This document shows, in pieces, positions 9,805 to 20,734 of a DNA stretch of 64,000 bases (position 1 is its first letter; every line of letters starts with the position of its first letter). Source of the stretch: Aplidium turbinatum (taxonomy: Eukaryota; Chordata; Ascidiacea; Aplousobranchia; Polyclinidae); contig OU964918.1 in NCBI GenBank assembly GCA_918807975.1, positions 21,622,477 through 21,686,476 on the forward strand, in the 5' to 3' direction. The position numbers and the translations under genes were made by a program. The notes below the pieces were generated by a model. The model was not told where the DNA came from. It made no database searches and saw only the letters and a program-made list of their open reading frames with translations.

Positions 9805-12800
9805 TTGTTAAATTTAGCCACAACATTTAATATGTCTACACTCGGTGGCGACAGGGACTCGGCCGCCGTCGACTCGACTGAGTTTAAGCCTGATGATGTT
9901 CTTTGCGGTCGGGCAGGCCATTCTGGGGACGGACCCAGTAACGATGAGGCTAAGTCAGTTCGAGAGGCTCGGCATCTTAGACGGGATATTTTGACTCAAA
10001 TTGGGAAACTTTCTGTAGCCCTAAGTTCTTTGAGTGATAAGCAGGAACTGTTAATTTTTCGATCTAACTTATCTACTTTAGAAGAGGAATTAAGGCATTT
10101 CCATGCTCTTTTGAGTAAAATTGTTAACTCTGCAATCTTGGCAGAACTTCGTGATAGGGTAGACCCCGAATTTAACTCGTTAAAAAATAACTTTGAACAA
10201 AAAGAAAGTGAGTTCTCAGATATGTTGGATGCTGACATACACCCTGAGGATAGCGCCTCAAATGTAAGCACTAGGATGTCTAAGAGTTCGTCACGGATAG
10301 TTGCACAAATTAACCTACAATTAAGACGAGAGGAGCTCCAGATCCAAGCTGAGGCCGAAGCAAGAGCTGCTGAGGCCATCGCAAGAGCTGAGGCCATACG
10401 AGCTGAGGCTGCCGCGAGAGCTGAGCCGAAGCGAGAGCTGCTGAGGCCGCACGAGCAGAGGCTGCCGCGAGAGCTGAGGCCGAAGCGAGAGCTGCTGAGG
10501 CCGCCGCGAAAGCCGAAGCTAGAGCTGCTGAGTTCGCACTCAAAGACGCTCAGTTGAGGGCCGAACAACGTAAAGAGGCAGTTTTAGCTGAATATCGTTC
10601 TGAGTTGGGCTCCCGGCGTAGCTCTAGGAAGGGCTCTTCTAGGCATTCCAGAAGTGAACATCAATCGCAGTTTAATTTACCTAACCTTTTCCACACGCCT
10701 GTTCAATCCGTAAGTGGACCTGTACAATCCACATGTTTTCCAGCTGTTTCAGGAGGTCTCGGGGCCGCGGCTAAGGGTCTTCCGAAGTCTGTAGAGCCAA
10801 GGTCTGCAAATTACAACCGAACTCCTCCCCCAGAGCGTACAGGTCACGGGGCCGCCATTAGCAGTAATGCTTTGCCCCCTTCAAAGTTTTCTGCGCCGCT
10901 AGTTGCTGATCGCCCAGCTACACGTAATTTGGGTGGTTGTGAGAGGCGTATCGTGTCTCCTGATTTTAACGTGTTTGAGGATCGTGATCGGGCTGTGCAT
11001 GTGACTGAGCCCACTCAGCCCCTTAAGGGATATAGCTTGTCTTCTCCCGCTAAATCGAGTTCTCAACAGCAGGATTGCTTTTTTGAATACCAAAATAGTA
11101 GGACGTTCTTCGATAAGGCGGCCTTGATTGGTTACGATGGTAATAATATGCCATTTGTCTTCTTTAAAAATCGTGTTATGGCCTTGATGGCAGCTTCGCC
11201 CTTTAAAGGAACTCGTTTGACTTTGTTGCAAGCAGCTTGTGTTAGAACAGCTGCACAAACGATTGCTAATTTGGTTTCGGACACTCCTGGCTTGTCAGAG
11301 GAAGACAGGATAGAAATGTCGTTAGCTCGCTTGTCCCAACGTTTTGGAGTTCGTGGAGGTCTTTTCGCAGAACCAGAAATTAGAAAGTATCGCTATGGTA
11401 GCAAATTGACTTCTATCTCTTCAAGTGATTTGAAAGAGTTTAAAGATGAATTGTCGCAGTGTTTGCTTTACGCGCAAGCTTATGGTCAGCGTGATAAATT
11501 AGAAGGACGTTTTGTTTTGGATTTGGCTAAGCGACTCCCGTTTGACGCTAAGCAGCGTTATCTTGACTTTTTAGGTGATCAGTATGGTAGCACTGAGGAA
11601 CCTACTTTTCAGAGTTTGTTCGATTTTGTAGTACGGGAGGAAACGCGCAAGTCGACTGATTTTAGCATTATGCTAATGGGCGATTCTGGTGAGTCGCAGC
11701 ATTTTAAAAAGTTTGGCAAAGGAAAATTGCCTTCATGTCCGGTTAGGCAGACGTCGGTAAAACCCCATGATAATGTGATTTCAGGGAGTTCGCAGTACTC
11801 GACTGCTGTTGGCGCACCGCGCGGCGGTGTGGCCAGACGTAGTGACATACAGGCATGTTTTTGTTGTTCGTCACGTGGTCAAGTTGAATATCATTTTTTG
11901 TCTAACTGTAAAGAATTTTTGCGCTTGACACCTAAAGATCGGAGAGATGTCATTGTGAAAGCTGGCAAATGCTTGAATTGTTTGCGCCAGCATATGGTTA
12001 GAGACTGTAATCATGCAAACAACTGTCGTAAGTGTGGACCTACCAACGATAGGAAACACTATTTTCTTCTGCATGATTTTTATGTGACGTCACGTGATTC
12101 TCTGGATTTGGTCGGTAAAGATGAGGCTGGTGCCAGAGTTCCTGTGCGTAATGTTAAGATTGGAAATGTTAAAGCAGCCTTTAACCGCGTTACTGCTGCT
12201 CGTGTTTTGAATCCAATGACTGGCAAATCGAAGTTGGTGTATTGTCAGCATGATCCTGGTTCGCAGTTGACCTTTGTTTCGAGTGATTTGGTGTGCGAAC
12301 TTGGTCTTAAACCGTATGATAAAGCGTCGTTTAAAATGGATACTCTGGCTGGTCAGAAACCTACTTGTGCTGAACTTGTTAAACTCAACATTCAGTCGTT
12401 AGAGACGAATGAACTGTTTTGTGATATAACTTCGGTGGTTAACCCAGCTTGGGCTGACGATGTTAAAACTTTACCCCATAAACAAGATTTAAGTGGTTTT
12501 CGTCATTTTCATGACGTGAATATGTTTCATTTGAATGATTGTAGTACTGTAGATGTACTGATTGGCAATGACAACGCTTATTTGATGTGGGCAAAAGAAG
12601 AACGTGTTGGTGAAAATCGCAGTGAACCGCATGCTTTACTCACTCCTCTCGGTTGGTTGGCTTGTGGTGGTAAGTCACCCTTAGTTGAAAGCGTTGCTAA
12701 AGTGTGCAGAGTGCAGACGTCTTCAGAGTCGGATGTCATCTCTGGCTTTCAGCGTAAAATTGAGTCTCGCGATATGGAAATAGCAGACCTGAATAAAGTC

Positions 12801-13847
12801 ATTCAGGATTTGACTTTGCAAAATGAAACCTGTGAATTGTCTCGCAATGATATTTTGGCTAGAGAACTTCTCGAACCGAATATTGAGTTGAAAGATGGTC
12901 GATTTGAGATACCTGTTCCGTTGAAGGAAGATATTGATCTACCTAACAATTTTGTGTTGGCGTCAGATAGAGCTGCTGCTTTAAGAAAGAAAGCTTTAAA
13001 ACAACCTGAACTTCGTGATTTCCTTACTGACACCATGAAAGATCTTAAATCTAATGGCTATATTGAGCGTGCTGGTGAAGCAGGAAATGTCAAGGGATTT
13101 GAATGGTATTTACCATACTTTGTGACGTCACAATTAAAAAAGCGCATTGTTTACGATGGCAAGTCTGAATTTCGAGGAACTTGTGTTAATGATGTAATGT
13201 TTTCGTGTCCTGACTTGTTAAACCCTCAAGCAGATGTCTTGGCTAGATTTCGGCTTGAAAGATTTGGTTTCATGGCTGATGTGACCAAATACTTTTTTCA
13301 CATTTTGGACTCTTCAATTCGTAAGCCCAATTTCATTGAATTGCTTACGTACACCAGCAGTGCCGTTCGGATCGTGAACGAACGCCCTTTGGTACCTTTG
13401 AGTGACGACCCTAGGGATTTTACTGTCATCACCCCTGCCTCACTTTTGACCCCATACTTAGACCCATACTGCGCTGTTGGGCAACCACATGATCGTGACC
13501 AATTAAGAAGGGATTATCGGTTCAATTTGTCACTTTCTCAGCAGTTTTGGAGTAAATGGATCGATTTTTACTTGCCAGGTCTTCAGGGCCGGAAAAAATG
13601 GCTAAAAATGGCCGAGAATTTGGAGCCTGGTCAACTTGTAGTGGTAGGTTCTCTCCAAGACATTGGTAAACGTGGGAAGTATCAACTTGGGAGGGTGCAT
13701 GAGGTAGTTCCACAAATTAGGAAAGGGAAGCCTGTGGTTCGTAGAGCCAAAGTTGCCGTCTGCAACTATGATGAGAGTACGGGGAAAGTGAAAGTAGACT
13801 ACGTGTTGAGGGATATTTCGTGCCTCGCCCCCGTAAAGAACACCTAA
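9805..13847 (+). pseudogene. BEL/Pao gag-pol remnant
   Basis: Family parts appear in the expected order. A coiled-coil N-terminal gag comes first, with long Ala/Glu/Arg-rich repeats. Next is the gag region with FDKAALIGYDGNNMPFVFFK and LLQAACVRTAAQTI (DUF1759-like). A Cys/His zinc-knuckle region (CFCCSSRG, GKCLNCLRQH, NNCRKCG) follows, then a protease-like block (YCQHDPGSQLTFVSSDL). After these come part of reverse transcriptase and the integrase C-terminus (PASLLTPYL, LEPGQLVVVGS). In this family gag and pol are usually one polyprotein that the protease processes. The region is broken and encodes no complete polymerase, so it is a fossil despite its youth. Confidence 0.85.
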
Positions 13848-14154
13848 GTGTTAGGGTTTGAGCCTGGTTTTGTCTGCGGTGGCCGATACTTGTCTGAGCC
13901 CAGAACAGTCGGTTATTATCGCAACAATTGTATATAGCGTCATTTTAGCGTGTACCTATGGTACCAATTTCATGTATCGTCGTGTTTATTCTTATTGCTG
14001 TTCATTCTTTGCATGCCCTTTGTATTTGCGTATTAACTTAAACGTGAGTGACTCAAAAAATTTGTGTATCGTGTGTTTTATTCATTGGCTCACGATTGTC
14101 CTTCAATTCTTTTTTAGTTATGCCATGTTAGACTGTCATAACTAGGGGCCGCTA

Positions 14155-14716
14155 TGTTATGGCCAATCTCTGTACAAATCAAACGTCATATAAAAACCGT
14201 TCAAGTCTACTGAATATTACGTCATGCAAGTTGCTAGAAAATGTGCCAAAATTGCACCATTGTTCATAAGAATTGTGTCAAACCTGTTTGGGCCTGTTTA
14301 AACAGGAAATATTACATCAGCTTTAAACACCTGTTGGAATGACTTCATAATTGTCTTTCATTTATTGCGTCACAGTTACTTTCTACGTGAATTTGAGATA
14401 TTGATATCTATTCTGGTCATTCGTAAAATGATTGTTTGAAAGTTGGCCGCACATTTAACTGTTGGCTTAGTGCTTGCTAGCTGGACAAAGGTTCCGTCTT
14501 TTATCCAAGTAATCTGTTCTGTAGTGACAGTTTTTCAGTGGTGTAAGGCGTTGCACCCCCTCGTTTTCGGTAGCCGTGGGCTAATTTTACAGAAATACAC
14601 TGTTTGAAAAGAAGTTCAAGTGTGTGTTTCTTCGGTCATTATATACAGACGAACGGATTCGGGAACTTTATGTTAAAATTTTCCCAAGAAGAGATTATGG
14701 TTTACCGCTGTGACCA
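14155..14716 (+). repeat. BEL/Pao 3' LTR
   Basis: 562 bp, matching the 5' LTR; followed directly by the GGTGC duplication and then by LINE sequence. Confidence 0.92.
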
Positions 14717-14721
14717 GGTGC

Positions 14722-14754
14722 GTACTGAATTAGGTAAAAAGCAGATGTTAATAA
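14722..14754 (+). pseudogene. LINE ORF segment between two insertions
   Basis: The bases between the BEL/Pao element and the P-like transposon read RTELGKKQML in the LINE frame. This matches the LINE C-terminal block usually seen as 'VRTELGKKS..Y.GP..WN.LP'. The next codons are found after the P-like element at 18745. The segment therefore proves that both elements lie in the same LINE copy. Confidence 0.75.
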
Positions 14755-15409
14755 TAGGGATTTTATATTACGGGATACGAAGCCTCATCCGTTTTTTTCC
14801 TTATCCTAACACTAGAAGGGCTAGTTTCAGGATACTTCCTTTTAGTGATTAGCAGTAAGCTAGCGTGCAGCGTATCTGCAAGTGAGAAGTAACCAAAAGA
14901 TTGTTGCTGTGGTACTTCAATTTGGAGAAGTTAAAGGAAATAAGTTGTTAACTATACAAATTTGTTAAAGTGCTTTTGAGAAGTACGTTAGCCCAAGGCA
15001 GGCTTATAGTTTGGTTGGCTTTGGACTTTGCTAAAACAAGTTATAATGTCTGCATTGAATCTATGGCCACCTTTTGCTTATGGACTGTAGCATTCACTAG
15101 TAAAGCCTAACACGTTAATTTGGTGTGGGATATATCATATAGGTATCAACTGTGGCAACAATTTGTTGGTGTGACTATTGCACTTCAAACCAGTTCACAG
15201 TTTAGCAGTGGAGACTATTTTCAAACTTTTCTTTAGTCTTATAGTCTGCTCTATATTTTAGTCAGTCAGTGACAGTAGTCAATTAGTTTATAATAGTGAT
15301 GACATTGAAGGTATGTTGGTATTTGTTAAACCTTAGATGTCATGTCATGTAGGTAATAAATATTATTAGATGTCATGTAATGTAGGTGATAAATATTATT
15401 CATTTGTTC

Positions 15410-15862
15410 AAATAATAATAATATTTATTTGCATCAGACAAAGCTGTCCATATCCAAAACAACAAAATAATACACAAACTGCAAACATCGAACAACAACA
15501 ACAAAAAACAACGAATAATACACAAACTGCAAATGCACAAAATCTCACTAAATATGCTATCAACTGTTACAAGTTTACAGACAATGGTACGGTAGTGTTA
15601 CAAGTTAGAAGAACTGAAAGTATTCAGAACGATAAAAACAATCAGATGACATAGCAGCCATCAAAACTAGATAATAGAATACATAGAATTATTATACTGA
15701 AGACGGTAATTTGATTTACGATGGCAGTCGGACCTCATCAAGGAGGCAACGATAGAGTTAGACGATACTTCACATCTTCCAACAAAAGAAAAAACATATT
15801 TTCGAAGGAATGCATCAAATGTTATGATGTTGCACAAGACTTGATGTTCATTGTTCACGTAC
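15410..15862 (-). mobile_element. Antisense LINE fragment inside the P-like element
   Basis: The minus strand reads CNIITFDAFLRKYVFSFVGR, then CEVSSNSIVASLMRSDC. This is the C-terminal ORF2 block of the same LINE type that interrupts the RT at 7478-8050 ('ITTFHALLRKSIYKF.DRC' there). The low-coordinate side is rich in 'aacaacaac' and ends in T/A-rich sequence, consistent with a LINE 3' tail. 5'-truncated and dead. Confidence 0.6.
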
Positions 15863-16627
15863 GCTATAATGTTAAGGCAAATTGTGTAAAATTCTAAATT
15901 CTATTGTGTAAAAATTGTAAAGTGTAAAAATTGTAAAAGTGTAAAATTCTAAAATTGTGTAAAATTCTAAATAAAGCAGAAATCCTGTTATTAGCAGAAT
16001 GAAAACTAAGTGGATTACCCATATACTTTTTAATTGTTTTATTGATGTAAAATCTGTCACTTGTCTCAAATAAAACAGTTTTTATACCAGAAAATGCTTC
16101 ACACATAAAACCTAGGCAAGGTATTGATGTCATAGGTAATTCTGTAGTTTTAACGTACTAATCATTCTTATACTTTTAGTACTATTTATGTATAACTATA
16201 TAATGCATTTGACCATTAATTCATAAAATGTAATATAACACTTGCTATGTACCCGATGTACAACTGGATATAAATCAAGTAGCGAGGTTAAAACTTCTCT
16301 GTTCAAATTTCCCAATGATGTTGAACTGAGGAAAAATGGGTGCGAGCAATACCATGAAAAAATTGGAAGTTGATTGATTGATTTTGATATTCCAACTTCT
16401 TGCTTTGAACACATTTTGGAACACTCATGCAAGCCATGTTTTTCTGACACATGCTCTCAGTAAGTCAAAAAGTATGTTTACAGTATTTTTTGTTAATCTA
16501 AGTAACTGAAGTTACTTTGTTTTATTTCGTTTTGTTAATCGTAAACTAAAATTTTGACTCGTGCAGATAAAATTGATTTATCACATATATATCTTGATAC
16601 AGCTTCGGTAGAGAGTTTGTCTTGTTA

Positions 16628-16948
16628 AACCATAGGCATACGAAGCCGAGCAACGTTATCAAGTTTAGCATATTTAAAGATTATTATATTTACAAAAACA
16701 CAAAACTACGCAACAATTAAATATCGAACGTTTTCGACATCACAAGATGTCCTCTTCAGGAATAACATACATACAACTTTATGTATGTTATTCCTGAAGT
16801 TGTATGTATGTTATTCCTGAAGAGGACATCTTGTGATGTCGAAAACGTTCGATATTTAATTGTTGCGTAGTTTTGTGTTTTTGTAAATATAATAATCTTT
16901 AAATATGCTAAACTTGATAACGTTGCTCGGCTTCGTATGCCTATGGTT
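16628..16948. repeat. 321-bp nearly perfect palindrome
   Basis: The left arm starts 'aaccataggcatacgaagcc' and the right arm ends with its exact reverse complement. The arms are about 150 bases each and look almost identical. The centre holds short repeats of 'gtatgttattcctgaag'. On each strand an arm contains CTGAAGA, then a short stem, then GAAAAC, a layout like a degenerate hammerhead ribozyme. 'atatatcttg' occurs just outside both ends but is not a clean duplication. Confidence 0.8.
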
Positions 16949-17239
16949 CAATATATATCTTGGTTAAATACACAAACCGTTTTATCGCATGAGATTCTTG
17001 AATACTAAACCATAACACAATTGGATAATCGCATGTATCATAAAAAATTTGACAATTGGACTATGCAATTATCCGGTTTTGTCTATTTTATATTGTAATC
17101 TAATATGCTTGTTTGCAATATAAAGAAATATGCTTGCTTATCAATTTTGCATGACTGTCATTTACATTAACTTCAGTGTTCTTGAAAGTTGCAATGTATT
17201 AACTCTTAAACATATGACACATTTTAAGACATTTTTCAT

Positions 17240-18361
17240 GAATCAACTAGTCGAGGATTGGAATTTTATGCTGAGGATCACCCATCTTTTCTTGAAACCG
17301 CTCGATTTATCAAAATGGTGGAGAATTTGTGGAAAGTGATGTTTGGGAAACATCAGTTTAAAGGTTAGAGCAACTTCACATAAATATTATATAACATTTT
17401 GCTGCAAAGGCACACATGAAGAAGTATGTTTGTTTATTCTTAATTGTTAAATTATTTGTGGAGACTGAAGCTTTCTGGCATGTTACCTCCAAAATTTGTA
17501 TGACTGATTACAAAGAAAAAATATACATATTAGAACACATTATCTTCATAAAGTACTGTCATTACCCAAAGATTATGCTTATGCCGAAATTAGTTGAAGC
17601 TTCTTAGATAGATACTACATTTACTCAATGTTTCAGGTAATAAAATACAAGATGATGCTGTCTTTACTTCAACAAGAAGCTTTGCTAGCTGGAGCCAAAT
17701 TGTCATCCTTAAATTTCCCAGCAATTACAGCAACAAAAGTTGCATTGTCAGTAACTTGGCTGGTTGATTTTTTTAGGATTGTGACATTAGATGACCTATC
17801 CACATCTGACATGAATGTGGCATACTATGTTGCTGGGTATATTGACAGAAGCATTTGTCCTCGTAGGAAATGTAATGCTTGCAAGGATCTTCTTGTTGCC
17901 GGTCAAGATGACACTTTAGTGGAAGAAAGCAATGAGTGTTGCAAGCTTCTTGCTTTAGCTGATCGTGGTGGTTTATCCAAGCCAACAGAACTATGTTTTA
18001 TTGTAACCTCTCTTGCAGTGCACCATTATTATGCTGTGTTATTAGAGTGTTAGAGTGGAAAATTAAAAGGAATTTAAAAGGAGGACTGTTCACTATTGGA
18101 AATCAACGTAATATTTTTGTTTCCGCTCTCACGGAATGCGCAGTGTCTCAGTTTAATTACCTTCTTGTCATCGTATCTTTAAAGTGTGATTCTGGTCATG
18201 CAAGCTTTAAAATGATTGTAGAAACTGCTTTCAATTGTGTCGCAAAGAATGAACTTAACGTTTTGAAGACATTAAAAAAGATTTGGTTGCCAGTTCGTCG
18301 CGAAAAATTCAAAAACTACCTTCAAAAAACTAACTGTAAGCAATCATTAAATATATATTGA
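17240..18361 (+). pseudogene. P/THAP9-like transposase, C-terminal remnant
   Basis: Several blocks in different frames look like the C-terminal half of a P-type transposase. About 17250-17362 reads EDHPSFLETARFIKMVENLW, then KVMFGKHQFK followed by a GT. At 17628-18053 are MNVAYYVAGYIDRSICPRRK, CNACKDLLV and RGGLSKPTELCFIV, resembling 'VAGYIAR...C..C...L...RGG L.KP...'. At 18100-18360 are ALTECAVSQFNYLLVIV, CDSGHASFKMIVETAFNCVA and KKIWLP. Changes of frame between blocks could be old introns or damage; the last block ends at TGA 18359-18361. The N-terminal THAP domain is not visible. Not functional. Confidence 0.6.
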
Positions 18362-18744
18362 GAAGAGGTTGCTTGGTTATAGAAGAACCATATTTATTAT
18401 ACATTGTGTATTTGTTTACTTATGTTATGTACATGACAATGTTTGATATGTGAATATTGTTTATAATGCTCTGGTATGTGAAATGTATGCGACATAGCTT
18501 TATATAGCCTGTAGCATACAATATGCATAGGCCTATGTCAGTTTATTAATAAATGTCATATAAGCGTTTTGATACATTTATTACTTTATTAGAACGTTGT
18601 TGCCATTCTTTAGTGACAATACATTCATATGTTCAAAATTGATGGTGCTGTTCGATGTGACTGCGTATCTACTTAAATTGTGCAGTGACCCTTCTAGTGT
18701 TGGCGGATAAGCGGAGTTTCGCGTCCCGTAATATAAAGTCCCTA

Positions 18745-19296
18745 GTTAATAAGGGGTCCTAAAGTGTGGCATGAGGTCCCAGGTGATCGCAAAGGTCTTT
18801 TTCCAACTTCTTTTAAAAGAAACTTTAAACACTACCTTCTTGATTTAAACGCCACTGTTGAATAATAACTGTTTTGTCTATAGGCTATAATTACATTATT
18901 CTATTTGCTCATCTCTTTGGTATACGTTGCTTTTTATCTTTTTTAATGATTAAAATTGTCGATTGATATCTCTTAAACTCCACTCACAATTAATTCATTC
19001 AGTAGCACGGTAAACCTGCTTAGTTTGTTTGCTTTTTTTTTTCTCTTTTGCATAATGAAAACATGTGTATCTGTATCACCAAATGCTTGATTTTCTTTTT
19101 TTGTATGTGTGTTTGTGTATTTACTGTATATATGTTATTTAGGCCTACATCACCAAGCTTGCGGTGGCTGCTGACTAGATGACCGTTTGGTCTTTTCGCA
19201 GTCTCCTCGTCATATGACACACAACCGATTATTATTGTATACTTTGTATTCTTTTCATGTTTGTGTTTGTGACAAATAAATGAACTGAACTGAACT
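18745..19296 (+). pseudogene. LINE ORF C-terminus and 3' UTR
   Basis: After the P-like element the LINE frame resumes: GPKVWHEVPGDRKGLFPTSF, then KRNFKHYLLDLNATVE, with a stop at 18863-18865. The 'GPK.W...P' and 'F....K..LL' words are the usual end of CR1/L2-type ORF2. The 3' UTR continues to a short TGAAC array at 19281-19296, directly followed by the CATAT duplication and the foldback element's right arm. Confidence 0.8.
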
Positions 19297-19589
19297 CATA
19301 TTTTTATTTTTAAAGTTCAATGGGTAAATTTTTAGTTGAATTGATGCAATTTGGTAATTTATTTGTCATTTTATGTAGTTATATTCAACACTCGACGTTG
19401 GTTTAATGTTTTTATTGTAAAAACACAGTAAAATTGTCAAAAAATCCATATTCATTCCGCTTTATCACCTTCATTCCGCCGCTTTTCAGCATCCTTTTTT
19501 TCACCCTTTATGTAGTAGTTGCGTCCGTTTTGTGACGTTATGTTGATCAGGGTGGCCTTTGGCGGATTCTATACTTGCACCATGTTTTT

Positions 19590-20730
19590 TGCATCAGCTA
19601 CTGCAGTCAGTGAGGTACAAGATGCTGAAGAAATGATCAAACTTTATGAACATGTGGATGACTAAAAATTGGAGTAGTACAGCTATTTGTGTTACTGAAC
19701 ATTTATTTATTGTGAATTTGAGTTATTCTTTTCAACGTTATGTTCAAATGAAAAAGGCTAAGCAGGGTTTATTGCTAAGAACCAATTTAGCTGTACACCA
19801 AACTGTAAGCAGGCATGATGATTCTCCTCAGCCACAGTCTACAACTCACACAGCAAAAGTTTAGTTCAAAAGTCAAAACTAACCTTAATGGCTAGCCTAT
19901 AATTTACACTCATACATCTAGTCAGTTTTAGAAATTTTGGTTAAACACACACTGCACCGAACCTTGCTAGCTAGACGCTTTACCATAAAGGCAATTTTGA
20001 GCCAAAATCTTTGCTGTGAGCCCTTGTAGGCCTACCAAGGTCTTGTTTTTGTATATAGTTATATTCCATATAGGCTATATTAACTACGGTACCATACTAA
20101 CATAGGCATGTATATTGTATAATTATATATACTTCTGTGTAATGATTTAAAATGGTGCTAGAAGCATACGCAGGTTTTTTTAACTGCTTTACTACATATT
20201 TTCTGGACCTGGTTTTTTTTGCCTCATCTAGGTTTTTTTTAGCACACAATCTAAGTTCATTGGAAATTTGTCGCTGGCATCCCTGGCCTCTACCAAATTG
20301 ATTGAGATTGGCTTGGCTTGGCCAAAGGCAAGGCTAGTGCTTTCCAACTTTTTTCCGCTCATGGCTCACTTTTTCATGATAATAGTAATTATGCATGTTT
20401 TCATAATGCGCTGTATCCATTACAGATGTACGTTGCTCCTCAGCGCTTAAGAAGGCAGTCTCAGTGCCACACTCAACCAAGTAGGTACATTATTACCCAA
20501 ATCCATTCTTGAGTGTCAAGTAGGAATAAGATTTAGTATCACTTCTAAAAAATTATATGTCCCGGCAGGGTATTTAACTGATTTTCACCAATTCTTAGGC
20601 GGACACACCAAGCCAGTGAAATTATATCAACAAAGGTTAATTAAAAGTTATGGCTTGAGCCCCACTGTGAAACATTGTGTCGTCTAAATTAACCTAAAAC
20701 AGAAAAAATACTTTGGACAGGATAGCCTAC
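19590..20730. other. Non-coding stretch, no gene seen
   Basis: No open frame with a recognisable product. Poly-T-rich words around 20170-20290 with 'ctggcatccctgg' resemble, inverted, a stretch near 4260-4370 and are probably an old MITE. Confidence 0.4.
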
Positions 20731-20734
20731 TGTA

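Larger units (their letters stand above)
8762..14716 (+). mobile_element. BEL/Pao LTR retrotransposon, broken, very young
   Basis: Two 562-bp long terminal repeats (8762-9323 and 14155-14716) begin TG and end CA and look identical by eye over their whole length. A 5-bp duplication GGTGC flanks the element (8757-8761 and 14717-14721), inside the LINE ORF. The interior holds a leader, a gag-pol coding region and a purine-rich tract (aggggccgc) just before the right LTR. Parts seen are gag with a coiled-coil, Ala/Glu-rich N-terminus, a zinc-knuckle region, a protease region, part of reverse transcriptase and the C-terminal end of integrase. Identical LTRs mean recent arrival. Compared with a whole BEL/Pao it is broken, with about two breaks, so it is best treated as a non-autonomous fossil. 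Confidence 0.9.
14755..18744 (+). mobile_element. P-superfamily-like DNA transposon
   Basis: The ends are inverted copies beginning TAGGGAYTTTATATTACGGG, with further matching words such as 'aacactagaaggg' about 60 bases in. An exact 8-bp duplication GTTAATAA flanks the element (14747-14754 and 18745-18752). Inside, next to the right end, lies a decayed transposase fragment whose wording fits P/THAP9-type transposases. The 8-bp duplication is also what P elements make. The element carries an antisense LINE fragment (about 15410-15862) and a 321-bp palindrome (16628-16948). Boundaries are certain; the superfamily is fairly likely. Confidence 0.8.
6321..19296 (+). mobile_element. 5'-truncated LINE, interrupted by three later insertions
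   Basis: A non-LTR retrotransposon sits inside the foldback element, flanked by CATAT(T) at 6316-6320 and 19297-19301. Its 5' end is truncated just upstream of the reverse transcriptase and carries short filler repeats of 'attactaaagca'. The coding region can be followed from 6398 to 18865 by skipping three insertions: an antisense LINE fragment (about 7478-8050), a BEL/Pao element (8762-14716) and a P-like transposon (14755-18744). The 3' UTR runs from 18866 and ends in TGAAC repeats, as in CR1/L2-type elements. Without the insertions the LINE copy is only about 2.5 kb. Confidence 0.85.
4559..19581. mobile_element. Foldback DNA transposon, split by a nested LINE pile
   Basis: The left arm (4559-4860) and right arm (19297-19581) are inverted copies of one another over roughly 290 bases. 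Both begin GGTGCAAGTATAGAATCCGC. An 8-bp duplication ATGTTTTT flanks them exactly (4551-4558 and 19582-19589). The element itself is about 2.0 kb (4559-6320 plus 19297-19581); the rest is a later LINE insertion with its own passengers. Between the left arm and the LINE lie three direct repeats of about 390 bp and one inverted copy. No transposase is recognisable, so it is non-autonomous. The superfamily is open: 8-bp duplication with long arms. Confidence 0.8.

Noticed and set aside
10310-10568. Alanine/serine-rich open frames on the minus strand
   Set aside because: They are shadows of the repetitive Ala/Glu-rich region of the BEL/Pao gag.
16740-16835. A second functional hammerhead ribozyme
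   Set aside because: CTGAAGA, a good stem II and GAAAA are present, but stem I pairs over only two bases, so it is listed as hammerhead-like only.
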